Positions 13,164-20,257 of a stretch of 20,697 nt of DNA are shown in pieces. The stretch comes from a virus. Every line of letters begins with the position of its first letter. The stretch's first letter is position 1. The notes under the pieces were generated by a model that ran no database searches, was not told the origin of the DNA, and saw only the letters and a list, made by a program, of their open reading frames with translations. Location of the stretch: the IMG/VR virus record IMGVR_UViG_3300030943_000196, positions 1 through 20,697 of that record. One strand, written 5' to 3'. A program made the position numbers and the translations under genes.

Positions 13164-14018
13164 ATGGCAAACACCATATCAACAAAGACCTATCGTGACA
13201 AGTACCGTCTTGCAAACCTCGACGTACTTCTCCGCGCAGCTCTTGTTGCAGAAAAGATTTGTACCGTTGACCGAACTGACGTTAAGACTATCCAGAACCC
13301 TTACGGCTCACAGCCTACTACTGTGGTTCAGGCAATTGTGGGTACTTATACACCAGCTAACTACACCACCACTGATGATACTCTCACAGTTGCTGATGAG
13401 TTCATTGTTGGTGAGCAGGTATACGATTTCGAACAGACTCTTACTTCGTTCGATATCTTCGCAGATCGTCTCGACGAACAGCAATACTCAATCGCAACTG
13501 CTATTGATTCATTCGTAATCAACTCTCTTGCTTTGGGTGCAACAGGTGCATATACAACTCCTGTCGGCGGTTTCACAACTGCTGCAAACCTTAACGCAAT
13601 CATCGCTAACCTCGCCTCAAAGGTTATGGGTTACGCTGATATGTATAAGGGTATGTTCCTTGTTATCGAAAACACCGATGTTGTTGGCTTTATCCAGGCC
13701 CAGATGACAAACGGTTTCTCATACGCTGATGCTGCTTTGAACAACGGCTTTATGACCACTTACGGTGGTGTTGAAGTCTACGTTGTCCGAACCGGTACAT
13801 TCGTATCTGCAACTGTTGGTACAAAGACCTTCGTAAACAACAACTGCCGTCTCTTCGGTATCAAGAACGTTACTACTTACGCAGCACCTCGTGGCATCCA
13901 GTTCGATGAGAAGGGTGTTTCAGGTAAGACAGGTAAGGAAGTTGTAACCTGGGGTTATGTTGGAGTTAAGGTATGGGCAACTAAGGCTGCTCTTATCGTA
14001 AAGATTACCCTCGCGTAA
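13164..14018 (+). CDS. Major capsid protein, HK97-type fold
   Basis: Predicted 284 residues, short but normal for a scaffold-dependent HK97-fold coat protein. N-terminal TYRDKYRLANLDVLLRAALV resembles the N-arm. Residues about 95-115 (TSFDIFADRLDEQQYSIATA) fit the spine/E-loop region, and GFSYADAALNNGFMTTYGGV (about 184-203) with a following strand VEVYVVRTG is the typical A-domain. The C-terminus has VVTWGYVGVKVWATKAALIV. Codon use is unlike that of its neighbours: all 16 Asn codons are AAC, and C-ending codons are common, as in very highly expressed genes. The leader carries a hairpin, and the 3' side carries an 89-nt structure. The start is ATG-GCA without a Shine-Dalgarno. Confidence 0.9.
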   Translation: MANTISTKTYRDKYRLANLDVLLRAALVAEKICTVDRTDVKTIQNPYGSQPTTVVQAIVGTYTPANYTTTDDTLTVADEFIVGEQVYDFEQTLTSFDIFADRLDEQQYSIATAIDSFVINSLALGATGAYTTPVGGFTTAANLNAIIANLASKVMGYADMYKGMFLVIENTDVVGFIQAQMTNGFSYADAALNNGFMTTYGGVEVYVVRTGTFVSATVGTKTFVNNNCRLFGIKNVTTYAAPRGIQFDEKGVSGKTGKEVVTWGYVGVKVWATKAALIVKITLA

Positions 14019-14020
14019 TA

Positions 14021-14109
14021 CTTTCGGTCCCTCTTTTGGGGGGATTAAGGTAAATGAGAAACGGGTCTCCACCGACACCTGTGCTCGTTTACCCCAATCC
14101 CTCCGAAAG
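14021..14109 (+). ncRNA. 89-nt compound RNA hairpin after the capsid gene
   Basis: Nested pairings can be read directly: CTTTCGG/CCGAAAG (14021-14027 with 14103-14109), GGGATT/AATCCC (14041-14046 with 14096-14101), GTAAATGAG/CTCGTTTAC (14050-14058 with 14084-14092, one G-U pair) and ACGGGT/ACCTGT (14061-14066 with 14077-14082) around a CACC tip. There is no T run, so it is not a classic terminator. It begins 2 bases after the capsid stop and could protect or trim the capsid mRNA, or control the next gene. Confidence 0.65.
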
Positions 14110-14135
14110 ATTTACCACTTAACTAAAACAACACC

Positions 14136-14402
14136 ATGTCAGTATCAAATGGTCTCAATCCAGTATTTGCAGACACAGTTGGTGTCGCGCAGCAAATAGC
14201 AACAATAGCGGGTGGTTTCACTCGCCCTGCGGTTGCTATCGGCCAAGCGCTTCTTGGTGTGTACTTTGGTTCAGGAGCCCCTACAATCTCTGCACCACAA
14301 GGTTCACTCTATATGAACACTACCGGTTCCTCGACTTCAACTCGTTTGTATGTAAATACAAACGGTTCGACAACGTGGACCGCAGTGACTACCGCTGCAT
14401 AA
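14136..14402 (+). CDS. Small head-decoration or fibre-type virion protein
   Basis: Predicted 88 residues. The C-terminal half reads SGAPTISAPQGSLYMNTTGS, continuing STSTRLYVNTNGSTTWT. This is a short beta module I associate with many phage decoration, head-fibre and tail-fibre proteins, sometimes as the end of a larger chain. The N-terminus holds Ala/Gly-rich helices (about 12-45) that could anchor it to the capsid. Its place directly after the major capsid gene favours a decoration protein on the outer head surface, although a fibre role cannot be excluded. It is preceded by the 89-nt hairpin and followed by another structured gap. Confidence 0.72.
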   Translation: MSVSNGLNPVFADTVGVAQQIATIAGGFTRPAVAIGQALLGVYFGSGAPTISAPQGSLYMNTTGSSTSTRLYVNTNGSTTWTAVTTAA

Positions 14403-14408
14403 GCAAAA

Positions 14409-14468
14409 CTTCAGCCTTTATGGCTGAAGAGAGCATACCGAAAACGATATTATCTCTTTAGCCATAAA
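14409..14468 (+). promoter_or_regulatory. Two mutually exclusive leader hairpins
   Basis: Hairpin I pairs CTTCAGCC (14409-14416) with GGCTGAAG (14422-14429). Hairpin II pairs TTTATGGCTGAAGAGA (14417-14432) with TCTCTTTAGCCATAAA (14453-14468): 16 bp with one G-U pair around a 20-base loop. The two share the segment 14422-14429, so only one can form at a time. The start codon at 14477 lies 9 bases after hairpin II. This is the layout of a translation or processing switch, although the longer stem II should dominate. Confidence 0.6.
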
Positions 14469-14476
14469 CAATCACC

Positions 14477-15232
14477 ATGTCACTACAATTCTCTGATACA
14501 GTTCACAAGAACGGCGTCATACAGCGCATTGAGCAAAAATGCGGATTTAATGACGGAGATATCAGCGGAAATGCGACGCTCCTTGCTCGATTTACAGGTG
14601 GGGTAAACCTTGCAGCCGATGAAATCCTTGGGTTTATGTTCCCACTAGGCGGAAAATGGCAATTAGACGACGCAAACCATACAAAATACCCGTTTATTTC
14701 GACAAACTTGGTATCAGGACAGCGAGATTATTCGTTTACCGTCGATGAACAGGGCAATTACATCCTAGACATCTATCGCGTCATGGTTGCGAGCCCTTCC
14801 GGCGTATTTGCCGAGATCTATCCTGTGGATATGGAGACAGGAAACAGCAATAACCAAAATACTGACTCGATGATCGATGGACAGAACACCGCGGGTGTTC
14901 CAACTCGATACGATAAGACCGGAAACGGCATCTTTTTGGACTTGATCCCAAACTATAACTTTACAAACGGACTCAAAATATTCATCAATCGTGAAGCGAA
15001 CTACTTTGCAACAACCGACACAACAAAACGACTCGGATTCGCTCATCTTTTCCATGATTATCTCGCAATTAAACCTGCGTACGACTTCGCTTGTGATAAC
15101 AATATGACCGGACTTATACCAAACCTTGAAAAACAGTTTTTGAGAATGCAACAGGCGATCAAGGATTATTATGGATCACGCGAAAAGGATGCTCGAAGTG
15201 GTATGCGTGCTAACGTCGAGAATTGTAAATAA
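14477..15232 (+). CDS. Head-tail connector or adaptor-like virion protein
   Basis: Predicted 251 residues. Beta-rich with typical segments TKYPFISTNLVSGQRDYSFT (about 69-88), YILDIYRVMVAS, and FLDLIPNYNFTNGLKIFINR (about 153-172), followed by TTDTTKRLGFAHLFHDYLA and a C-terminal helix. The order (a disordered-to-strand start, a YSF/ILDIYRV middle and a REANYFATTDTTKRLGF end) resembles a common phage structural protein encoded just after the capsid or decoration genes and often assigned to the connector. It is a soluble virion protein by appearance. I do not recall a firm gene name. It starts with ATG-TCA and has no Shine-Dalgarno; its leader is strongly structured. Confidence 0.75.
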   Translation: MSLQFSDTVHKNGVIQRIEQKCGFNDGDISGNATLLARFTGGVNLAADEILGFMFPLGGKWQLDDANHTKYPFISTNLVSGQRDYSFTVDEQGNYILDIYRVMVASPSGVFAEIYPVDMETGNSNNQNTDSMIDGQNTAGVPTRYDKTGNGIFLDLIPNYNFTNGLKIFINREANYFATTDTTKRLGFAHLFHDYLAIKPAYDFACDNNMTGLIPNLEKQFLRMQQAIKDYYGSREKDARSGMRANVENCK

Positions 15233-15238
15233 ACATTT

Positions 15239-15652
15239 ATGGCAACATTCACAAAAATAAACAGTTTCGTTGAGGCAATCGCTGAAAAGGTGCATAACCT
15301 TCAGTCAGATACATTGATGGTCGCATTGACCGCAGCGGCAAATCCACCGCTCGCATCGAATACACAACTTTCAAGCTTGACCGAGATCGCGTATACGAAC
15401 CTATCAGCACGCACCCTCACTGTGGCTTCTTCTTCGCAGACTGCGGGGACATACAGGCTTTTTGTAAACGACCTTACTCTTACAGCTTCGAGTACTGTTG
15501 CGACATTCCGATACGTTGCGATTTACAATAATACGGCTACAAATAAGGAGTTAATAGGATTTTACGACAATGGATCAGACGTAGTTTTGAACTCTGGTCA
15601 ATCATTCGTATGTAACTTTGACCAAGTAAACGGAGTATTATCAATAGCATAA
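15239..15652 (+). CDS. Conserved virion protein of unknown role (137 aa)
   Basis: Predicted 137 residues. The opening MATFTKINSFVEAIAEKVHN, then DTLMVALTAAANP, the pattern SSSQTAGTYRLFVNDLTLTA, and the end NSGQSFVCNFDQVNGVLSIA match a common family in phage structural clusters. It is all-beta by appearance and probably part of the tail or a decoration. It lies 6 bases after the previous stop and 6 bases before the next start, forming a compact block with the following gene. The biochemical role is not established to my knowledge. The strongest evidence is the family pattern combined with position. Confidence 0.75.
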   Translation: MATFTKINSFVEAIAEKVHNLQSDTLMVALTAAANPPLASNTQLSSLTEIAYTNLSARTLTVASSSQTAGTYRLFVNDLTLTASSTVATFRYVAIYNNTATNKELIGFYDNGSDVVLNSGQSFVCNFDQVNGVLSIA

Positions 15653-15658
15653 AAAATA

Positions 15659-16126
15659 ATGGCAAACATAAAACAGGCGCTCAATACATCGGGTACACTC
15701 ACAAAGACACTGGCATCTTTAGCTAACTCATCAGGGTGGTGTACAACTGCAGTTGATAACTCAACCAACCTTTTTAATTCAGCAGATATTCGCGTAAAAA
15801 TTAAAACAGGTGCAGCGGGTGTTTCTGCAAATGGATACGTTGGTATTTATCTTGTACGTTCAGAAGACGGAACAACCACAGATTATGATGATAACTTCTC
15901 AGGAACAAGCGCATCAATCACTGTGCTTAACTCGACACTTATCGGATATATTTGGGCAAATGCAAACGCAACAACATACTCGGGAGTATTCGATCTCGCT
16001 CAATTAGGACTCACTCTTCCAAAGAAATGGGCGATAGCAGTAGTCAATAATACTGGCGCAGCACTCGATTCGACTGAAGGAAACCACGTCATTGGTTACA
16101 CTGAGAAATATGCAACAGTAGTATAA
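15659..16126 (+). CDS. Conserved virion protein of unknown role (155 aa)
   Basis: Predicted 155 residues, beta-rich, Ala/Thr/Asn-heavy and without charged helices. The sequence runs through AVDNSTNLFNSADIRVKIKT (about 32-51), a GYVGIYLVRSEDGTTTD segment, ATTYSGVFDLAQLGLTLPKK (about 106-125) and WAIAVVNNTGAALD. This order matches a family I know from phage virion clusters, where it follows the 137-aa type protein. It may be a tail or decoration component. The start is ATG-GCA six bases after the preceding stop. No catalytic motif or coiled coil is seen. Confidence 0.75.
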   Translation: MANIKQALNTSGTLTKTLASLANSSGWCTTAVDNSTNLFNSADIRVKIKTGAAGVSANGYVGIYLVRSEDGTTTDYDDNFSGTSASITVLNSTLIGYIWANANATTYSGVFDLAQLGLTLPKKWAIAVVNNTGAALDSTEGNHVIGYTEKYATVV

Positions 16127-16133
16127 AAACAAA

Positions 16134-17669
16134 ATGCCAATAGCACCCTTTGTACCAAATTGGGGAAAACAAATAGCAAGTTCACTGTTGGCAAATGATG
16201 CGAGCCTAGCTTTACATTGGAAGTTTAATGAATCATCTGGTAACGCAAGTGCATCCGTTGGTGGAATAACACTAACGAACAACAACACTGTTGGGTTTGT
16301 TTTGGGTAATTTTGAAAACTGTGCAGATTTTGGTTCATCTAACACAAACAAATATTTTACAAACGCATCAACACTTGCTTGGAACACATACGACACAGGA
16401 TTAAGTATTTCGTTTTGGGTAAACTTCTATAACTTTACATCAACATACGACTTATTCGGATTTCAAGATACATCATGGAGCGGTGTCTTTTGCCGAGTAA
16501 ACTCTGCTACATCTATAACTTTTAGATTTGGAAACGGAATAAGTAGTGATGGTGGAAATACAACGGTTACAGTTCCTACGATGTCGGCAAGCCGTTGGTA
16601 TAACATAACCATGACACATAGTGCTAGTGCAAATAATTACTATTTGAATGGAACACTAATTGGAACACGAACATCAAGTGTTACTCTTTCAGGTGGTGGT
16701 TCTGGTCTTGCAATAGGTCAAACATATGGATCTGGAGTAAACTTTGCATCGGTTAAAATAGATGACTTCTCTGTATTTACTCGTGAACTTTCTTCGGGTG
16801 ATGTTGTTAGAATTGCGGGAGCAACCGGATTACACGCTAGAATGTCTGGTTCATCTTCCGATGCATCATCATGGAATAATACTGGGTCTGATACAGCGAT
16901 TACATATATACCGGATGATTCACGGAAATATCTTTGCGCAAATTTTAACGGAACTACTTCGAGAATTAGTTATGGTTCATTAGTACACTTACAATCAAGT
17001 ATATTTACGTATGCTACGTGGATACGACCAACATCAGTCGCAGTAGCAGGAACCATTGTTGGTGGATCTACGGGTTCACCTCCACAATTTCGTTTTGAAA
17101 CAAACAATACAATAATTCTAAATAAAACAGGTGTTACAACAATTGGAACATCATCAAGAACTATTCCGATAAATAGGTGGTCACACGTTGCTGTTACATA
17201 CGATGCATCAGGAAATTATGCATTTTATATTAATGGAAAAATAGCAGGAACGGGAACAAACGTACAAACATTCACTTGGGGTAACTATTACATTGGAAGT
17301 TCAGCAACATCAGAGTTTTTTACCGGTCAGATTAGAGATGTCATTATTGAAAATCGAGTATGGAACCCATTAGAAATTGGCGTGTACTACCAACGCTCTA
17401 CTTTTAATTGGAAGCGAAATAACTGGCTAGCAACTCTCGCTTCAGTATTTTATTTGAATGCATCCACTGTGGCGTTTACCCTCACTGGTAACACGGTAAC
17501 ATTTAGCACTATCTATAGACTTATCGCAGCAACAGCCTCGTTTGTACTCACAGGATATAGTGCGACACTACGAAAGGTTGGTGGATGGATAAACGATACA
17601 AAACATACTTCAACGTTTACGAATGGTACGAAGCATACTTCGACGTTTACTAACGAAACGAAACACTAA
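16134..17669 (+). CDS. Tail or fibre protein with two LamG (concanavalin A-like) domains
   Basis: Predicted 511 residues. Two jelly-roll lectin domains are visible. The first is about 20-225 (LALHWKFNESSGNASASVGG, GLSISFWVNF, SRWYNITMTHSASANNYYLN). The second is about 250-420 (FNGTTSRISYGS, YATWIRPTS, NRWSHVAVTYDASGNYAFYI). Both have the YLNGTLIGT/YINGKIAGT signature of LamG/Laminin_G_3 folds, which often bind sugars. A linker with two FxLTG repeats follows (about 435-475), then a C-terminal TKHTSTFTN repeat. As the first long protein after the capsid block it probably contributes to host-surface binding. Wobble positions are more A/T-rich here than in the capsid gene, as seen in exchangeable host-range modules. 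Confidence 0.83.
   Translation: MPIAPFVPNWGKQIASSLLANDASLALHWKFNESSGNASASVGGITLTNNNTVGFVLGNFENCADFGSSNTNKYFTNASTLAWNTYDTGLSISFWVNFYNFTSTYDLFGFQDTSWSGVFCRVNSATSITFRFGNGISSDGGNTTVTVPTMSASRWYNITMTHSASANNYYLNGTLIGTRTSSVTLSGGGSGLAIGQTYGSGVNFASVKIDDFSVFTRELSSGDVVRIAGATGLHARMSGSSSDASSWNNTGSDTAITYIPDDSRKYLCANFNGTTSRISYGSLVHLQSSIFTYATWIRPTSVAVAGTIVGGSTGSPPQFRFETNNTIILNKTGVTTIGTSSRTIPINRWSHVAVTYDASGNYAFYINGKIAGTGTNVQTFTWGNYYIGSSATSEFFTGQIRDVIIENRVWNPLEIGVYYQRSTFNWKRNNWLATLASVFYLNASTVAFTLTGNTVTFSTIYRLIAATASFVLTGYSATLRKVGGWINDTKHTSTFTNGTKHTSTFTNETKH
17598..17666 (+). repeat. 30-bp tandem repeat at the 3' end of the LamG gene
   Basis: Two full units (17598-17627 and 17628-17657) and a 9-base partial (17658-17666) encode TKHTSTFTN-G, TKHTSTFTN-E and TKH. 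The units differ at scattered, mostly third-codon positions, so the repeat is kept at the protein level. It ends at the stop codon. Confidence 0.85.
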
Positions 17670-17670
17670 T

Positions 17671-18210
17671 ATGGATCAAGATACACTCAACCGAATAGCT
17701 GAACTTGAAAAGAGGGTAACGGATCTTCAAGATGGACGAAATCCAGGGCAACTTAAAATGCCTTTGGATTTGATTACCATTCAGCTTTTAAGAGAGGCGA
17801 TTGGATCAATACAAAGTATCGCCGTTGGTGGTCTTTATTTTGGAACTGATTCTACAAACCCTTCTGTGCTTCTTGGGTATGGTACTTGGACAGCGTTTGG
17901 AACTGGTCAGGTTCTTGTTGGATATGACGTGGGACAAGCTGAGTTCAATACCTTGGGTATGACTGGAGGTGAAAAAACTCACACACTATCTATTAGTGAA
18001 ATACCATCACACAAACACGATGATGCTGGTGCTTATCGTAACTATGTTAGATACAACGGAGATGGTGGAGGACCAAGCGTAACAGTTAGTGATGGTTCAA
18101 GCTCAAATACAAATCCTTGGTATGTTGGAGTTCAACCTCAAGGTGGTGGAGCAGCGCATAACAACCTTCAACCATACGTCGTAGTGATGATTTGGAAGAG
18201 AACGGCATAA
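17671..18210 (+). CDS. Short tail fibre with collar/gp12-like C-terminus
   Basis: Predicted 179 residues from ATG 17671, one base after the LamG stop; an upstream in-frame start (17623) lies inside that gene. The N-terminus (LNRIAELEKRVTDLQDG, about 6-22) is a trimeric-type coiled coil. The middle has GGLYFGTDSTNPSVLLGYGT and GTWTAFGTGQVLVGYDVGQ (about 54-90). The C-terminus carries EIPSHKHDD with an HxH metal-binding motif and the ending HNNLQPYVVVMIWKRT. This is the hallmark of the phage tail-collar family, including the receptor-binding end of T4 gp12. In that family the trimer binds metal at its HxH. It likely contacts the host surface together with the LamG protein. Confidence 0.88.
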   Translation: MDQDTLNRIAELEKRVTDLQDGRNPGQLKMPLDLITIQLLREAIGSIQSIAVGGLYFGTDSTNPSVLLGYGTWTAFGTGQVLVGYDVGQAEFNTLGMTGGEKTHTLSISEIPSHKHDDAGAYRNYVRYNGDGGGPSVTVSDGSSSNTNPWYVGVQPQGGGAAHNNLQPYVVVMIWKRTA

Positions 18211-18215
18211 CGTAA

Positions 18216-18226
18216 TATAATATAAT
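18216..18226 (+). promoter_or_regulatory. Overlapping TATAAT boxes directly before the large tail gene
   Basis: Two overlapping TATAAT boxes (18216-18221 and 18221-18226) lie just before ATG 18228, and TTGGAA (18192-18197) is 18 bases upstream of the first. Transcription would begin at or just after the A of the start codon, so the message would be leaderless. Confidence 0.55.
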
Positions 18227-18227
18227 C

Positions 18228-20240
18228 ATGATTTCAATACCTCAAAATCGAAGGTGGACACAGTTAAACTCCGGCAAAGTATTCGGGTCATTATACTCGA
18301 CTCGTAATATAAACTTTGATGAAGAAGGTTTCTTGAAACTCGCTCGTAAACCTGTGGCGCTCTTGTCCAGCGTGACAAGTTTTGGTGCACTAATCTCGCA
18401 TGACTATTTGAACGTATCTGGTATCACCGGTTACTACATGATGACATCAAGTCACATTTTCTATAACCAAACGGGAACAATAAACTCACCAACGGATATC
18501 GATGGTTCAGGTCACAACGGTGGAATAAATAATGATGGTCTTATATGGCAACAGAGGTGGTATATTTCTCAGTCATCATCTTTTTCATACTATGGAATTG
18601 GTCCCGCATGGACTACTGGGCTTGGTTCGCTCACTTCAGGAAATCCACACCCACTGTGCGTATTTACTAACTTAAACAATCTCACAGTAGGTGATGGTAA
18701 TCAGGTAAAACTTTATAGCACATCGCACTCACTTGTTCGCACTCTCGATTTGCCTTCAAACTTCGAGGTACGTTGGATGGTTTGGAGAAATAATAATCTT
18801 TACATCGGAACACGAAATATTTCCGGTGGAAAAGCGATGCTATTCGTTTGGGACGGTTCATCTTCTCAGGCTTCAGGTGGTTACGAATGGGATGGAGCTT
18901 GGTTTTTCTCTGGATGCCGTTATGGTTCATCAATAGCACTTATGTCATCAAACGGACAGCTCGTTAAGTTCAACGGTGCCGGATTCGATGTCCTAGCCTC
19001 CCTCCCTGTGTACTACTCTTCACTCTCTTGGTATGACGGCCAGGGATATGTAAACGGGCGTATGGCTCATCGAGGCATGGTTGCTGACGGTGACGTTATT
19101 TATCTCAACATTGATACAACAGTAGCGGGTTCAACACTGTACCTTCAAAACTCACCTGGAGGACTTTGGCAGTATGATCCACAAGTAGGTCTCTATCATA
19201 AAGCGGGATGGCCTTCAAATAAACTCTACTCATATACGAATCCAACCGTAGACTATACAACCGATACGGTTACTTTTGGTACAGCGTTTACTTCACCAAC
19301 AGGTACAATCGTAAACTACACCGGAAACGTTGGAGGGCTTGTTACAAGTAGCATTTATTTCATCATTCGTATGTCGAGCACTTCGATAAAGCTCGCAAGG
19401 ACATACGCGGATGCAATAACGGGAACTGCTATCGATATCACCTCAAATGGTTCAAGTTCAAAGTTTACCTTCCAGGAAAATGACGAAGCGGGACGAGTAT
19501 TTGGATCATCAACACAGGTGGGTGCCGTTGCTCTCATATCAGACCTTGATGCGGATATTTCTACATTTAACCAAGTAGACAAATCAACACTCATTTACGG
19601 AAATAGAATCGTCGATGATAACCAACTTGCATCGTATTCACCTGTGCTCGCCTCCCTTGCGGTTGGTTTCAACGTGGGAAACTTTACTACACAGCGAATC
19701 TTTTCAGCGAATGTAACCGAAGCGTTTAGCAAGCTCATTGAGAAGTTTTCTAGGCTTTGGGAGGACTGCGATAGTATCACGGTAAAGTATCGAACAAAAG
19801 AAGGCCGCGGAATGCCAATTAAGGGAATTGGTTCATACTATGCAATGTGGGTAACATCAACTCAGTTCACCACAACGCAAGACCTTCGATACGTTATGGA
19901 TGGTGACGAAATAGAGTTCATCGATGGTCGTGCTTCAGGTTATACAGTGCACGTATCAGGGACACCAACAAACATTTCAGGAACATACACAGTGAATATC
20001 GATGAAGCACTTCCGAATGTCGCAGCGTCAGATAAATCAAGTTACATCATCGATAACTTTAGAAAGATTAACCAAGGAAAAGTGAATGCATCAAGCGTTC
20101 AATCAATAAAAAACTTCGCTGAGTTTATAACAGCAGCAAAGATGCCTTGGGCACAGTTTAAGTTTGAACTTCGAGGAGTATCTGAACCAACAATCGAAGA
20201 GACACAAGTTATTAACAGCGTTCATCAAGCAAGCGAATAA
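18228..20240 (+). CDS. Large beta-rich tail protein (nozzle/stabilisation type candidate)
   Basis: Predicted 670 residues. Residues about 50-330 are repeated short beta segments with W/G/Y endings (LIWQQRWYISQS, VRWMVWRNNNLYIGTR, MLFVWDGSSSQASGG, LVKFNGAGFDVL), as in a beta-propeller. A middle insert (about 340-410) includes TFGTAFTSPTGTIVNYTGN and KLARTYADAITGTAIDITSN, a module common in phage tail proteins. The last 200 residues are mixed alpha/beta (FSKLIEKFSRLWEDCDSITV). N-terminal IPQNRRWTQLNSGKVFGSLY is similar to starts of tail-nozzle or stabilisation proteins in podovirus-like clusters. The position downstream of a fibre gene supports a tail role. It lacks obvious enzyme motifs. The ATG is immediately after two TATAAT boxes. 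Confidence 0.75.
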   Translation: MISIPQNRRWTQLNSGKVFGSLYSTRNINFDEEGFLKLARKPVALLSSVTSFGALISHDYLNVSGITGYYMMTSSHIFYNQTGTINSPTDIDGSGHNGGINNDGLIWQQRWYISQSSSFSYYGIGPAWTTGLGSLTSGNPHPLCVFTNLNNLTVGDGNQVKLYSTSHSLVRTLDLPSNFEVRWMVWRNNNLYIGTRNISGGKAMLFVWDGSSSQASGGYEWDGAWFFSGCRYGSSIALMSSNGQLVKFNGAGFDVLASLPVYYSSLSWYDGQGYVNGRMAHRGMVADGDVIYLNIDTTVAGSTLYLQNSPGGLWQYDPQVGLYHKAGWPSNKLYSYTNPTVDYTTDTVTFGTAFTSPTGTIVNYTGNVGGLVTSSIYFIIRMSSTSIKLARTYADAITGTAIDITSNGSSSKFTFQENDEAGRVFGSSTQVGAVALISDLDADISTFNQVDKSTLIYGNRIVDDNQLASYSPVLASLAVGFNVGNFTTQRIFSANVTEAFSKLIEKFSRLWEDCDSITVKYRTKEGRGMPIKGIGSYYAMWVTSTQFTTTQDLRYVMDGDEIEFIDGRASGYTVHVSGTPTNISGTYTVNIDEALPNVAASDKSSYIIDNFRKINQGKVNASSVQSIKNFAEFITAAKMPWAQFKFELRGVSEPTIEETQVINSVHQASE

Positions 20241-20243
20241 TGA

Positions 20244-20249
20244 TATACT
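20244..20249 (+). promoter_or_regulatory. -10 box immediately before the LysM gene
   Basis: TATACT is followed by 8 bases and the ATG at 20258, a spacing that suggests a leaderless message. No good -35 is visible. The same spacing occurs before TerS (7383-7397). Confidence 0.45.
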
Positions 20250-20257
20250 AAAATCAA

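Noticed and set aside
17628-17640. ACGAAGCATAC inside the LamG gene as another copy of the early regulatory element
   Set aside because: It lacks one A of the element and is explained by the tandem protein repeat.
835-20240. Recoding of TGA to Gly or Trp
   Set aside because: Genes are full length under the standard code, with Gly as GGN and Trp as TGG; no gene is interrupted by TGA.
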